A stretch of 64,000 nucleotides of DNA from Symbiobacteriaceae bacterium (GTDB taxonomy: Bacteria; Bacillota; Sulfobacillia; Symbiobacteriales; Symbiobacteriaceae). Positions 1-8,867 of this stretch are shown in pieces. The notes under the pieces were generated by a model. That model saw only the letters and a list, made by a program, of their open reading frames with translations, made no database searches and was not told the origin of the DNA. Every line of letters begins with the position of its first letter. The stretch's first letter is position 1. The position numbers and the translations under genes are program-made. The stretch covers positions 1 through 64,000 of the forward strand of contig JARBUG010000007.1 of assembly GCA_029239785.1 (NCBI GenBank), in the 5' to 3' direction.

Positions 1-2
1 AG

Positions 3-269
3 ACTAGGATCGAGCGCGAATTCGATCCTGATGCGATCCGGAGGCTGAAGGAGTCTTCAAGAGCCGACATTTCGATTGGCGGCTCCGAGTTTGCTGGGCA
101 GGCGATGAGTGCGGGACTGATCGATGAGTGTCATCTGCTGCTTAATCCGATTGTACTGGGTGGAGGAAAGCGATCATTGCCGGAGAACCTCCGTATGCAG
201 CTCGAGCTCCTTGGTGAGCGCCGCTTCCGAAGCGGCGTTGTTCATCTCCACTACCGCGTGATCGTCTGA
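3..269 (+). CDS. RibD C-terminal/dihydrofolate reductase-like protein, 3' end only
   Basis: This is the last 88 codons of a gene whose start lies outside the window; it ends at TGA 267-269. The readable protein contains DISIGGSEFAGQAMSAGLID and NPIVLGGGKRS, the end of the nucleotide-binding fold typical of the RibD C-terminal domain/dihydrofolate reductase superfamily. Many such proteins are stand-alone NADPH-dependent reductases of unknown substrate, so the sequence does not prove a role in riboflavin or folate synthesis. It has no visible operon link to the next gene. Confidence 0.8.
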   Translation, partial: TRIEREFDPDAIRRLKESSRADISIGGSEFAGQAMSAGLIDECHLLLNPIVLGGGKRSLPENLRMQLELLGERRFRSGVVHLHYRVIV

Positions 270-365
270 CCGCTAATGTCCGAGGATCCGCCGCTGCTGT
301 GTCCGTTTTCTTCCCGGGTTGAGTTCCGAAAAACCTGTCCACAATGAGGAAGAGCGCCCGCCGTA

Positions 366-740
366 ATGGACGCTCTGGAGCCCGCTGTTGCCGCCTCAGT
401 CCGCGATGTTCCTCAGACCATTGAGGTTGGCGGAGCCACACTGTATTTTATTGGCTATGACCCCGCAACCAAAGAGGCGCTGTACGCAAAGGCTGAGTCG
501 GTGTCCATGCTCTCAGACGACGACCCATCGCTGTGTGAAGCGGTCAGCAACTGGCCCATCGACATGCGGGATATTCTCACTGTCGGTAAGCAGGAGACGA
601 TAAGCTGGTACTATTACAGCCTAACTGTGTGGTGGACGTTTGACTACTGCGATACTTCGGTAGCGACCGTAATCAGCGAAAGCGCTCAAACAGATACCTT
701 GTGTTATGAGGGCACGGCCGTTGGATCCGCGCAACCGTAG
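366..740 (+). CDS. Hypothetical protein, 124 aa
   Basis: I do not recognise this protein. It is acidic, has no signal peptide or membrane segment, and contains an aromatic-rich stretch (WYYYSLTVWWTFDYCD) near residues 81-96. An in-frame ATG at 342 could add eight residues; neither start has a convincing ribosome binding site. The surrounding first kilobase is visibly less G+C rich than the rest of the window. The ORF may therefore be a recently acquired gene or a fragment of one. Coding status is only moderately certain. Confidence 0.4.
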   Translation: MDALEPAVAASVRDVPQTIEVGGATLYFIGYDPATKEALYAKAESVSMLSDDDPSLCEAVSNWPIDMRDILTVGKQETISWYYYSLTVWWTFDYCDTSVATVISESAQTDTLCYEGTAVGSAQP

Positions 741-1007
741 AGGGATACTCGATCACTTGGGAGACGCTCAATTTCGCGAGAATGCAGCGGGCATGGTGGG
801 CCTGTAGCAGTCTCATAGCAATGCCCCCTTCGGTTTGCCGGTCGGTATTACAGCAGAAACTGCAATCCCGACCGTGAGAGCAGGGTCCCCGTTACACTAC
901 GGTGGTCAAATTGCAAAGGCGTTGCAAGGGACTTTTGCACTGCCATAGAATAGCTAACGTGCACCACGCCGCTGGTCTCTGCCGATTTGCCGGCGAGAAA
1001 AGCGAAC
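741..1007. other. Intergenic region without a recognisable gene
   Basis: No supported coding sequence was found on either strand. The only notable structure is an imperfect inverted repeat at 840-853/860-873 (14-bp arms, two non-matching positions, 6-nt loop) with no T-tract. It is probably not a terminator. Confidence 0.5.
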
Positions 1008-1043
1008 AGCGCCCCCCGGGAGGTAGGAGTCCCGGGGGGCGCT
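1008..1043 (-). terminator. Intrinsic terminator of the secreted-protein gene
   Basis: Perfect 14-bp inverted repeat (arms 1008-1021 and 1030-1043, 8-nt loop). It lies 48 bp downstream of the stop codon of the minus-strand gene ending at 1092. On the minus strand a T-rich stretch (TTCGCTTTT) follows within a few bases. Confidence 0.75.
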
Positions 1044-1091
1044 GCTGTCTACTTCAGAATCCAGATCGCCACTGCAATGGCCTCCAACCGT

Positions 1092-4000
1092 TTAGCGCAG
1101 CAGGTACGGGTCCAGGTAATACTCGCCGGCCCGCATCCGCAGGTAGCCGCCGTCATCATCCGGGTAAGCGCTCAGATGGTCGTTGCACACCTGGCCCTCG
1201 CTGGTGCCGTCGGTCGTGCAAATCGGTTCGGCGTTGAACACCCCATCGCCCCGGCTGTCGAAATGCGTGGAGTTGTTATCGTCGCCGCTGCCGAAGAGCA
1301 GGCCCACAATCCCCACCTTGGCCAGTTCCTCAATGTGGTCAAAGAAGTACTCCGCCCGGTTGTCCTGGTAATGACGATGCGTGTTATTCATGGTCGCGAA
1401 GTACTGGTTGCCCAGCGGAATCTGCCAGATCACCGCCGGCTTCTGCACCGTCTGCACCACGCCGCTCAGGAACTCCTCCCAGCGGTGGAAGTTCGGGAAC
1501 GACTGGTTCGTCTTGTCCCAGAACGCATGCTGCCGGCCCAGCACGTACTTGTAGAAACCGGCGTCACGGTCCGCCACATCGTTGAAGATCAAATCGTAGG
1601 TCGAAACGCCCTCCGGCGAGTCGGTCACGCCGCTGGCCCCCGCAAAGGCGCCAATCTCCTCACCGATGGCCCAGGCGTTCATGTACGGATCGGTGCTGCC
1701 GCCCACGTCCTGCATGGTGCCCCAGCCGCTGACATGGAAGCCCAGCAGCACGTTCGGCGCATACAGGTCCCGGAGATGCAGCAGCGCCCAGTTAAAGCCC
1801 TGCCAAGTGTTGGGGAAGTCCGCCACCTCAGGCACGCCCGAGTTCGCCACCGCCGCCCGCAGCAGCGACGGATCATGCCCCACGCCGTCGCAGTAGCCGA
1901 AGCAGCGGTCGGCCCGCATCACGGCGTGCTGGGCGTAGCCCGACAGGTCGGGCTCCACATGAATGATCGCCGTGCCGCCGTAGCCTTCCACGCCGTCGTA
2001 GGTCTCGGCGGAGAGCCGCTTCAGCAGCAGGATGAAATCCTGGAAGTACTGCTCCATCACCTGCGGGTTGTTCAGGTTGGCCAGGTCACGCCGGGGCTCC
2101 TCGCAGTAGTCGCAGTCGCCATAGCTGTGGAGCATCTGGTAGTAGGTGAAGACGGGAATGGCGCCCTGCTCTCCGGCCAGTTTCGCGTAGTTGGAGGCGA
2201 AGGTGCCGTTCCGGTTCCAGTGCGCCCAGCCGCCGCCCGTGTTGACGCCGCCGGCCAGGTACTGGTAGGCGTAGTCCCAGGGGACGCCGCTCTCAGGCAT
2301 CCAGCCCGTCAGGCCGTTCTGGCTCGGGTAGGCAGCCAGGCCGATGCCCAGGTGGGCGGGCAGGCGGGGGTCCTGGGGGGGCGGGGGCAGGGGCTCATCG
2401 GGCTTCTCTGCGCCGCCTTCCACCACGAACTCGGCGCCGTCGTTCTCCCACCAGTAAAGGATGCCCCAGCCCGGGTTGAAGACGCCCAGCCGGACCTTGT
2501 ATGTGCCGGATGCCGCACTCCTGGGCACGGCCCAAGTAGTGGGGAAGGTGACCGGCTGGCCGGGCGCCAGGTGCTGGTTGTCGATGAAGTCATAGTAGAC
2601 CCGGGCGCCGCTCGGGTTCCGCACCTCGGCGTAGAGGAGTACATCCACGGCGCCCTCCGAGGCGAAGGTGGCGGCGATGTCGATCGTCTCGCCCGCCTGC
2701 ACGGTCCCGGCCGAGACCGTGACGTCAGCGCTGTACTCGACGGGCGAATCGACGGTGAACGTGGCGGCAATATCCTGCCAGAAGTAGAGAATCCCCCAGC
2801 CGGGGTTGAAGACGCCAATTTTCACCGTGTACTCGCCGCCCTGCACACCGGCGGTCGGCGTCCACGAAACGCTCCACTCCTGGGGCGTCATCGCCTCCAG
2901 GTGCTGGTTATCAAAAACCTCCTGGAGCACCCGGTGGTTCCGCTCATCATAGATTTCGATGTCGATCAGCGCATCGACCGTCTCCTTGGCCCGCACGCTG
3001 GCGACGACCTGCACGGTCTCGCCGGGGCGAATGACAGCAGGCGCTACGGTCGCCGAGGCGACGTACGGATCGATCCGATCGACATAGAAGGTGGCCGCCT
3101 CGTTGTTGGCCAGATACATATGCGCCCGGTCCGTGGCGTGCAGGCTGATGCGGACCTGATAATCGCCCTTCGGCGAGTCGTCCTCGTGCGATGCCCAGGT
3201 GACCGGGAACTGCCGGGGCACGCCCGCCAGCACCATCTCGCCGTCGAAGCGCCGCTCCTGGACCTGCTGCCCGTAGGGGTCGTACAGCCCGACAACCACG
3301 TTCATTTCACGGTCGACGAGGCTGCTCACTTCGGCGGTGGCCGTCACCGTCTCACCCGCGAGGATTTTCGCCGCCGAAACGGTGGCCGTGGCGGTATAGA
3401 GGTTGCGGTCGGTCACCGTAAACTGGGCGGCGCTGTTGTTCCAGTCGAGCATGGTGGACATACCCGCCCCGAACAGCCCGACCTTCACGGTGTAGGTGCC
3501 CTTCAACGCATCCAGCGGCAGGGTGAAGGCGGTGCTGTAATCCTTGGTTTCCCCCGCCTCGAAGACCTGGTTGTCCATCATCTCCTGATGCACCCGCCGG
3601 CCGACGGAGTCGTACACCTCCACATCGACCAGCATGGTCTTGGCGACGGCGCTCTTGACCGTCGCTGTAACTGTGACCGTATCGCCTGCAACCGCCGTGT
3701 TGGTGCTGACTGCGGCGGTCGAAAGATGGAGGGGGCCGACCGGTTCGGTCACCCGAAATTTACCGGCCTCACCGTTCCAATGGTACAGCGCCCCCATGGT
3801 CTCGCTGAAGAGCAGGACCCGTACAGTGTAGTCGCCCTTCAGGGCATCCAGCGCCGGTGTGTAGGCAACGTCATAGGTTTTGGTCTCACCGGCGGCAAAG
3901 GATTGACCTTTGTGCTCCGTGTGATGGACCTGCCGGCCGATCCAGTCGAACACATCGACCCAAACGATCATCGTATTGGTTACCTGGCTGGTGACTTCGG

Positions 4001-4166
4001 CGGCAATATCCACCGACTCACCCGCCGCCACTGACCCGGGCTCGATGGTGGCCCGGCTCGCATAGGTCGGCGCTTCCGCCGCCCGGGCCTGTCCCGCCGG
4101 CAATAGACCGAGCAGCAACAGGCAGACCATCAAGACTCTTGCATACTGATACAATCGCTCTCTCAT
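1092..4166 (-). CDS. Secreted multidomain protein: five Ig-like repeats plus C-terminal glycosidase-like domain
   Basis: The 1024-residue protein starts at the ATG at 4166, preceded by GGGAGG. It begins with a signal peptide (hydrophobic VLMVCLLLLGLLP, cleavage near ARA-AEA). Five tandem repeats of about 110 residues follow (roughly 33-590). Each has AGETV near its start, a YD..GR.V core, DNQ...AG, and a K/GxYxVK.G..NPGW-like end. A proline-rich linker (PLPPPPQDP, about 595-605) leads to a C-terminal domain of about 420 residues. That domain is rich in Trp, His and acidic residues, contains AIIHVEPDLSGYAQH and HVSGWGTM, and reads like a TIM-barrel glycoside hydrolase. The repeats resemble CARDB/fibronectin-like spacers. 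The substrate is unknown and the hydrolase assignment is an inference. The gene is divergent from the regulator at 4255 and probably controlled by it. Confidence 0.7.
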   Translation of the reverse strand: MRERLYQYARVLMVCLLLLGLLPAGQARAAEAPTYASRATIEPGSVAAGESVDIAAEVTSQVTNTMIVWVDVFDWIGRQVHHTEHKGQSFAAGETKTYDVAYTPALDALKGDYTVRVLLFSETMGALYHWNGEAGKFRVTEPVGPLHLSTAAVSTNTAVAGDTVTVTATVKSAVAKTMLVDVEVYDSVGRRVHQEMMDNQVFEAGETKDYSTAFTLPLDALKGTYTVKVGLFGAGMSTMLDWNNSAAQFTVTDRNLYTATATVSAAKILAGETVTATAEVSSLVDREMNVVVGLYDPYGQQVQERRFDGEMVLAGVPRQFPVTWASHEDDSPKGDYQVRISLHATDRAHMYLANNEAATFYVDRIDPYVASATVAPAVIRPGETVQVVASVRAKETVDALIDIEIYDERNHRVLQEVFDNQHLEAMTPQEWSVSWTPTAGVQGGEYTVKIGVFNPGWGILYFWQDIAATFTVDSPVEYSADVTVSAGTVQAGETIDIAATFASEGAVDVLLYAEVRNPSGARVYYDFIDNQHLAPGQPVTFPTTWAVPRSAASGTYKVRLGVFNPGWGILYWWENDGAEFVVEGGAEKPDEPLPPPPQDPRLPAHLGIGLAAYPSQNGLTGWMPESGVPWDYAYQYLAGGVNTGGGWAHWNRNGTFASNYAKLAGEQGAIPVFTYYQMLHSYGDCDYCEEPRRDLANLNNPQVMEQYFQDFILLLKRLSAETYDGVEGYGGTAIIHVEPDLSGYAQHAVMRADRCFGYCDGVGHDPSLLRAAVANSGVPEVADFPNTWQGFNWALLHLRDLYAPNVLLGFHVSGWGTMQDVGGSTDPYMNAWAIGEEIGAFAGASGVTDSPEGVSTYDLIFNDVADRDAGFYKYVLGRQHAFWDKTNQSFPNFHRWEEFLSGVVQTVQKPAVIWQIPLGNQYFATMNNTHRHYQDNRAEYFFDHIEELAKVGIVGLLFGSGDDNNSTHFDSRGDGVFNAEPICTTDGTSEGQVCNDHLSAYPDDDGGYLRMRAGEYYLDPYLLR

Positions 4167-4191
4167 ATCTGCATCCCTCCCATACATGCGA

Positions 4192-4237
4192 AGATAACAG
4201 ACAGTCCATTTCAAAAGCGTTTCATGGACCGTTCACA
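4192..4237. promoter_or_regulatory. Candidate SARP operator: three heptamers at 11-bp spacing
   Basis: TTTCAAA (4209-4215), TTTCATG (4220-4226) and GTTCACA (4231-4237) recur at exactly 11 bp, with 4-bp gaps. This is the geometry of SARP binding sites. A weak -10 candidate for the minus-strand gene (TGTTAT, plus positions 4194-4199) lies 9 bp from the nearest heptamer. The similarity to SARP-activated promoters is established knowledge; use at this locus is inferred. Confidence 0.5.
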
Positions 4238-4254
4238 GGGGAGGGTTTTCACGG

Positions 4255-7200
4255 TTGCAGATGCGTATCCACCTGTTCGGCCGGTTTCGCGTGCTCGACC
4301 GGTCAGGAGCGGAAATCGAGTTCCCCACACATAGCAGTGCGGCGCTGCTGGCCATGCTGGCGCTCCAGGTCGGTCAACGGTCGGCCCGGCAGGCGCTGTC
4401 GCAGAAGCTCTGGCCGGATAAGGACCCGCAGTCGGCGGCAGGCAACTTTCGCCTGTCGCTGTGGCGGGCACGCAAGGCGCTGGGCGATGCGGAAGATGCG
4501 ATTCAGACCTACCGGGACAAGGTCTGGCTGGACCCGGAGGCCGTGTGGATCGACCTGGACGTCTACCGGGCCAACGGCCACGCGGGGCTGCTGACGGGCA
4601 CGCTGCTGGATGGCTGGGACGATGAGTGGGCGTTGGAGGAGCGGGCCCGGTTTCAGGCGCAGGTGGACCGCTCGCTCTGGCAGCAGGCGGCGGTTGCGTT
4701 TGAGGCCGGGCAGTATCGGAAAGCGCTGACCCTGGCGGGTCGGGTCGCCGCCGACGACCCGTTGCGGGAAGATGCGCACCGCATGGTGATGGCCGCCTAT
4801 CTGGCGCTTGGGGAAGCGACGGCTGCCATTCAGCAGTACCTTGCCTGCGCCTCGGCGCTGGAGACCGAGTTGGGCGTGGAACCGAGCCCCGAGACTAAGG
4901 GCCTCGCGGCCCGGGCCGGGCGAGCGGCCGCATCCTCTGCCACAGGCGCCCCCGAGGCCGCACCGCCGGCGCCCGGTCTCTTCGTCGGCCGCCGGGCCGA
5001 AGTGACGGCCCTATCTGCACTGGTGCAGGGCGCCGGCCCACACCAGGCACTGGTGGTGGGCGAGCCGGGCATTGGCAAAACCACGCTGATGAACACTGTC
5101 CTTGCCGTCTGCCGACCGGTGACCGTGCTCTCCGTGGCCTGCCACGACAGCGGCTCGCCGCCGCCGTATCAGTTGCTGGCCGAGATCATGCGCAGCCTGA
5201 GCCCCGAGTTTCTGCGGGCGGCGGGCGACGGGGTGCAGAACGCCCTCCGCTTGCTGCTGCCCGAGCTGGGGGCGCCCGTGCGCACCACCCCGGGCGAAGA
5301 CCGCCATCGCCTGATTACGGCCTGCACCGAGCTGCTGCGCGAGGCATCGGCGGTGACCCGGCTGGTGGTCGCCATCGATGATTTGCAGTGGTCGGACCCG
5401 GCCAGCCTGGCGGCGCTGGAGTCGATCTGGCCCAGGCTTTCCGGGGCTGTGCTGCTGGGCACCTGCCGGAGCGATGCCTTCGCCGAGCGGGATGATATCG
5501 CCGGCTGGGTCGACCGGGGCGCCGCCGCGGGGCGCCTGGTGCTGATCCCGCTGAAGGGGCTCTCGGAGGCGGAAACTGCTGAGTTGGGCGAAGCGCTCTG
5601 CCGCACCGGGGCGCCGCCGTCGTCCGGCCCCTGGCCCTGGCTCTACCAAGAATCCGGCGGCAATCCGCTGCTGATCACTGAGCTGGTGCGGACCGGCGAC
5701 CCGGGCCAAATGGCGCCGCCCGCGACAACGCCCCCGGTCATCGTACGCACGATGCGGGGGCGGCTGGTCGGCCTTTCCGACGAGGCCCGCGAGGTCCTGC
5801 GGGCGGCCGCCGTGCTGGGCCAGTCGTTTCAGGTGCCGGACCTGTGCGCCATGGTGGGCCTGCCTGAGTTCGAAGCGCTGTCAGCGATCGAAGAGCTGAC
5901 CGTGCGCGGCCTGCTGGTGGAGGAGGCACTCGGCTACCGGTTCTACCATGCCAAGTTCCGTGAAGTCGTGCTGGGGGAGATGAGTCTGGCGCGGCGCCAG
6001 GCCCTGCACCGGGCGGCGGCCCGGGTTGTCAGGAATCCTTCGTTGGTCGCGCACCACGCCGAGCAGGGACTCGACTGGCGTCTGGCCGCCGATGCCCTGG
6101 TGCGTGCCGGGGACGATGCCACCAAGCTTGCCGCCAAGGATGACGCCATCGCACTCTTCTCCCGCGCCGTGCAGGCGGCCAGCCATGACCGGCTGGCGCT
6201 CTACGACGACCTGACGGCGGCGCTCTGGGGTCGGGCCGAAGTCCTCTCGGCCGTGGGCCGCCTGCGGGAGATGGCCGATGACCTGGACGCCCTGGAGCAA
6301 CTGGCCAACCTGCGGGGCGACCGCACGCTGCTGGTGCGGGTGGCCGGGTCACGCACCCAGCTGGTCGGGCGCATGGGCGACCCCGAGGCCGGTCTGGCCG
6401 AGGGGCGGCGGGCGATTCTGCTGTGTGACCACCCAGATGTGCCGCCCCACGAGGTGGCCCGGGTCCACCTGATCGTCGCCCGCCTCTACTGGCGCCTGGG
6501 CCGTGACCGGCGATACCGCCAGGAGGTGGAGACGGCGCTGGCATGGGCGCAGCGCTCGGATCATCAGCTCACCCAGGCCTGGTGCCTCATCGAGCTGGCC
6601 ACCCTGCAACTTCAGCGGGGCCGCTACGAGCAGCTGCTCCGGTATGCCAAGGAGGCCTGCCGCATTACCCTGCGCCTGGGCGAATTGGGCTGGCATGTCT
6701 CCGCGCAGACCCTGGTCTGCCGCTACCACCTGGCGGCGGGGAACTTCCAGGAGGCGCTGACGCTTCACCAGGCGGGAGTGGACCAGGCCCGACGCTGGGG
6801 GAACCGGAGCCTGGTGGGCTTCGAACTGAGCACCCTGGCCATGTCCTACCGGCGGGCCGGGCGGCTCCGGGAGGCAGCGGCCCCGGCCCGGGAATCGTGC
6901 ATGCTCGCCGCGGAGATCGGCGACACGAAGATGTTGGTTTGGGCGAAACGGGAACTCGCCTTTGTAACACTGGACGAAGGCGACCCGGGGGGCGCCCTGG
7001 CCCTGGCCGACGAAGCGCTGGCGTACGCCGCACTGACTGGTGACGCGACCGACCGTGATTCGGTCCAGGAGGCGCGCATCAGGGCGCTGCTGGCGCTGGG
7101 CCGCCTGGATGAGGCGGTCGCATGGGCCCGGGCACAGCGGCCCTGGCATCCGCGGCGCATTCCGGTCTCCAGCTTTGCGATTTGCACGCTGGCGGCGGAG

Positions 7201-7404
7201 GTCCTGGTGCGGGCGGGGCTTTTCACGGAGGCGCACCGGTGGCTGCGGCCCATGCGAAAGTGGCGCCTGCGGCTGAACCGGTTCGCCCCACGTATTGTCT
7301 TGATCAGGTCGTTGATGGTGGAGGCGGAGGTCACCGGGGATGACGCGGTGCGGGAGCAGGCGGTGCAGATTGCTGAGGCCTGCGGACTGGGGGATCGTTG
7401 GTAG
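4255..7404 (+). CDS. SARP-type transcriptional regulator with AAA ATPase and TPR domains
   Basis: A 1049-residue regulator of the AfsR/SARP type. Residues 1-100 form an OmpR-like winged-helix domain, followed by the bacterial transcriptional activator domain (to about 215, ending ELGVEPSPET). A linker rich in Ala and Pro precedes an AAA/STAND-type ATPase domain. Walker A is GEPGIGKTT (269-277) and Walker B is VVAIDD followed by LQWSD (about 371-381). The C-terminal half consists of TPR-like helical repeats that probably bind a ligand or partner. The TTG start at 4255 is chosen because GGGGAGGG lies 9 bp upstream; an in-frame ATG at 4261 is possible but too far from it. Divergent placement suggests it controls the secreted protein gene and perhaps itself. 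A perfect hairpin terminator follows at 7581. Confidence 0.85.
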   Translation: MQMRIHLFGRFRVLDRSGAEIEFPTHSSAALLAMLALQVGQRSARQALSQKLWPDKDPQSAAGNFRLSLWRARKALGDAEDAIQTYRDKVWLDPEAVWIDLDVYRANGHAGLLTGTLLDGWDDEWALEERARFQAQVDRSLWQQAAVAFEAGQYRKALTLAGRVAADDPLREDAHRMVMAAYLALGEATAAIQQYLACASALETELGVEPSPETKGLAARAGRAAASSATGAPEAAPPAPGLFVGRRAEVTALSALVQGAGPHQALVVGEPGIGKTTLMNTVLAVCRPVTVLSVACHDSGSPPPYQLLAEIMRSLSPEFLRAAGDGVQNALRLLLPELGAPVRTTPGEDRHRLITACTELLREASAVTRLVVAIDDLQWSDPASLAALESIWPRLSGAVLLGTCRSDAFAERDDIAGWVDRGAAAGRLVLIPLKGLSEAETAELGEALCRTGAPPSSGPWPWLYQESGGNPLLITELVRTGDPGQMAPPATTPPVIVRTMRGRLVGLSDEAREVLRAAAVLGQSFQVPDLCAMVGLPEFEALSAIEELTVRGLLVEEALGYRFYHAKFREVVLGEMSLARRQALHRAAARVVRNPSLVAHHAEQGLDWRLAADALVRAGDDATKLAAKDDAIALFSRAVQAASHDRLALYDDLTAALWGRAEVLSAVGRLREMADDLDALEQLANLRGDRTLLVRVAGSRTQLVGRMGDPEAGLAEGRRAILLCDHPDVPPHEVARVHLIVARLYWRLGRDRRYRQEVETALAWAQRSDHQLTQAWCLIELATLQLQRGRYEQLLRYAKEACRITLRLGELGWHVSAQTLVCRYHLAAGNFQEALTLHQAGVDQARRWGNRSLVGFELSTLAMSYRRAGRLREAAAPARESCMLAAEIGDTKMLVWAKRELAFVTLDEGDPGGALALADEALAYAALTGDATDRDSVQEARIRALLALGRLDEAVAWARAQRPWHPRRIPVSSFAICTLAAEVLVRAGLFTEAHRWLRPMRKWRLRLNRFAPRIVLIRSLMVEAEVTGDDAVREQAVQIAEACGLGDRW

Positions 7405-7727
7405 GCGGTGGGGGGCGGCCCGGGTCCGGCCAGGGGCGCTCGTCGCGGCGGGGCGACTTATACAGATGTATGATCCGTGCTGCCGCACGGAATCTTGAAC
7501 TACCCGCTCCCGATGCTCCTCAACCCCTGGCCAGACCCAGCCCGCCTGACGCATCGCCACCACCAAAGGGTCTAACTAGGCGCCCAGGCGGACCATCGAG
7601 GTCCGCCTGGGCGTTGGTTTACATCTTGTTGTTTACGCCCGCTGCCTGGGTCTCTAGGGCGCCCCGGACGCCAGCCCACGTGTCGCCGTGGCTCTCGGGT
7701 AGGAACGGACCGAACTGCAGTTGGAAC
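7405..7727. other. Intergenic region between converging genes
   Basis: The SARP gene and the dehydrogenase gene converge here. Apart from the terminator hairpin at 7581-7613 no gene, repeat or RNA was recognised. Confidence 0.5.
7581..7620 (+). terminator. Intrinsic terminator after the SARP gene
   Basis: Perfect 13-bp stem (7581-7593 with 7601-7613, 7-nt loop) followed by TTGGTTT on the plus strand. The minus-strand side has no T-tract, so it mainly serves the plus-strand gene. Confidence 0.75.
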
Positions 7728-8858
7728 CTAGCTCCACCGGGCGCTGGCGTAGGCCGCCTCCAGCACTTCCTGGGCAGCCAGCCCGTCTTCCATGGTCGCG
7801 GCCAGGGGCGGGAGGCCCGCGGCCCAGGCCGGGTCGGCGATCCGCCGCAGCCACCAGTGCAGCGACGCCGTATGCGCATCGACAAAGGCGCCCATGGTCA
7901 TGCGGGCGGGCGGCAAGACCCGCAGCAGCGCCGCCAGGTACGGGCCGGGCTTCTCGGCGTTGCGCTCACGCAGGGCGCCGGCCGACCGCTCAAACCACTG
8001 CGGGAAGATGTTGCCCAGGTTCGAGCTAATGCGCAGCGATCCCTCGGTCCCGAAAATCTCAAGCACGGTCTCTTCCTGACCGTCCCCGGCCCGGGTCGCC
8101 TCAATCGTGCCCACGGCGCCCGACCCGAGCGTGCAGGTCAACTCGGCCCAGTCGTCCACCTCGACCCGGGCCCGGCCCCCGGGCCGGTCCGGCGCCGGGC
8201 GCTCGGGCACGAAGGTCCGCATGCGGGCCTCGACCCCGGCCACCGGGCCGAGCAGGAAATGCACCAAGTCGATCACGTGGATACCCAGGTCGGCCAGCGC
8301 CCCGCCCCCGGCCAGGGCCTTGTCGAGGCGCCATGAGTAGGCCCGGTTGGGGTCCAGGTAGCCGCCGTGGACCATGCGGCCCCGGAAGGAGAGTATCCGC
8401 CCCAGGCGCCCCTCGGCCAGCAGGTCCTTGGCCCGGGCCACGGCCGGCCAGAAGCGCAGGGTGAAGGCGACCTGCGAGGCACTGGCCCCCGCCGCCTCCC
8501 GCCACGCCTCCACCATCCGGCGGGCCGCAGCCAGGTTCTCCGCCAGCGGCTTCTCGCAGTAGACCGCCTTCCCCGCCCGCCAGGCGGCAATCGCCGTCTC
8601 CGTATGCAAAGCATTCGGCGTGCAAATATCAATCGCATCCACAGCCGGACCATTCACCAACTCCAGCGCACTGCCAACCACACCACCGAACCCGGCCTGC
8701 CTGACCCACGCCTCATTCTTCGCCGGGTTCCGAGTCGCAACCGCCGCCAGTACCGGCCGGAACGGCAGGTCCGGGAAAAGCACCGGCAGCGCCCGCAGCC
8801 CCACCACATGGGTCCGCCCAATCGAACCCCACGCATCGAAACCAATCCGTATCTCCAT
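7728..8858 (-). CDS. Gfo/Idh/MocA-family oxidoreductase
   Basis: A 376-residue cytoplasmic NAD(P)-dependent sugar or sugar-phosphate dehydrogenase. The N-terminal Rossmann fold is followed by the family catalytic motif EKPL (near residue 99) and a C-terminal domain with GGGALADLGIHVIDLVHF, containing the conserved Asp and His. The usual GxGxxG dinucleotide motif reads AWGSIG (residues 9-14), so its first glycine is alanine. It is the last gene of the PTS/NagA locus, 9 bp after the SIS gene, with GGGGG ahead of its ATG. It may oxidise or epimerise the sugar released by the upstream enzymes. Substrate unknown. Confidence 0.85.
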   Translation of the reverse strand: MEIRIGFDAWGSIGRTHVVGLRALPVLFPDLPFRPVLAAVATRNPAKNEAWVRQAGFGGVVGSALELVNGPAVDAIDICTPNALHTETAIAAWRAGKAVYCEKPLAENLAAARRMVEAWREAAGASASQVAFTLRFWPAVARAKDLLAEGRLGRILSFRGRMVHGGYLDPNRAYSWRLDKALAGGGALADLGIHVIDLVHFLLGPVAGVEARMRTFVPERPAPDRPGGRARVEVDDWAELTCTLGSGAVGTIEATRAGDGQEETVLEIFGTEGSLRISSNLGNIFPQWFERSAGALRERNAEKPGPYLAALLRVLPPARMTMGAFVDAHTASLHWWLRRIADPAWAAGLPPLAATMEDGLAAQEVLEAAYASARWS

Positions 8859-8867
8859 AATGGCCCC

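Noticed and set aside
840-873. Imperfect 14-bp inverted repeat as terminator or RNA element
   Set aside because: Two non-matching positions, no T-tract on either side and no adjacent gene end.
987-4034. A plus-strand open frame of over 1000 codons opposite the secreted protein gene
   Set aside because: It is the antisense of a protein with clear signal peptide and repeats. Its translation is low-complexity, rich in Val, His and Gly, as expected from a shadow frame in G+C-rich DNA.
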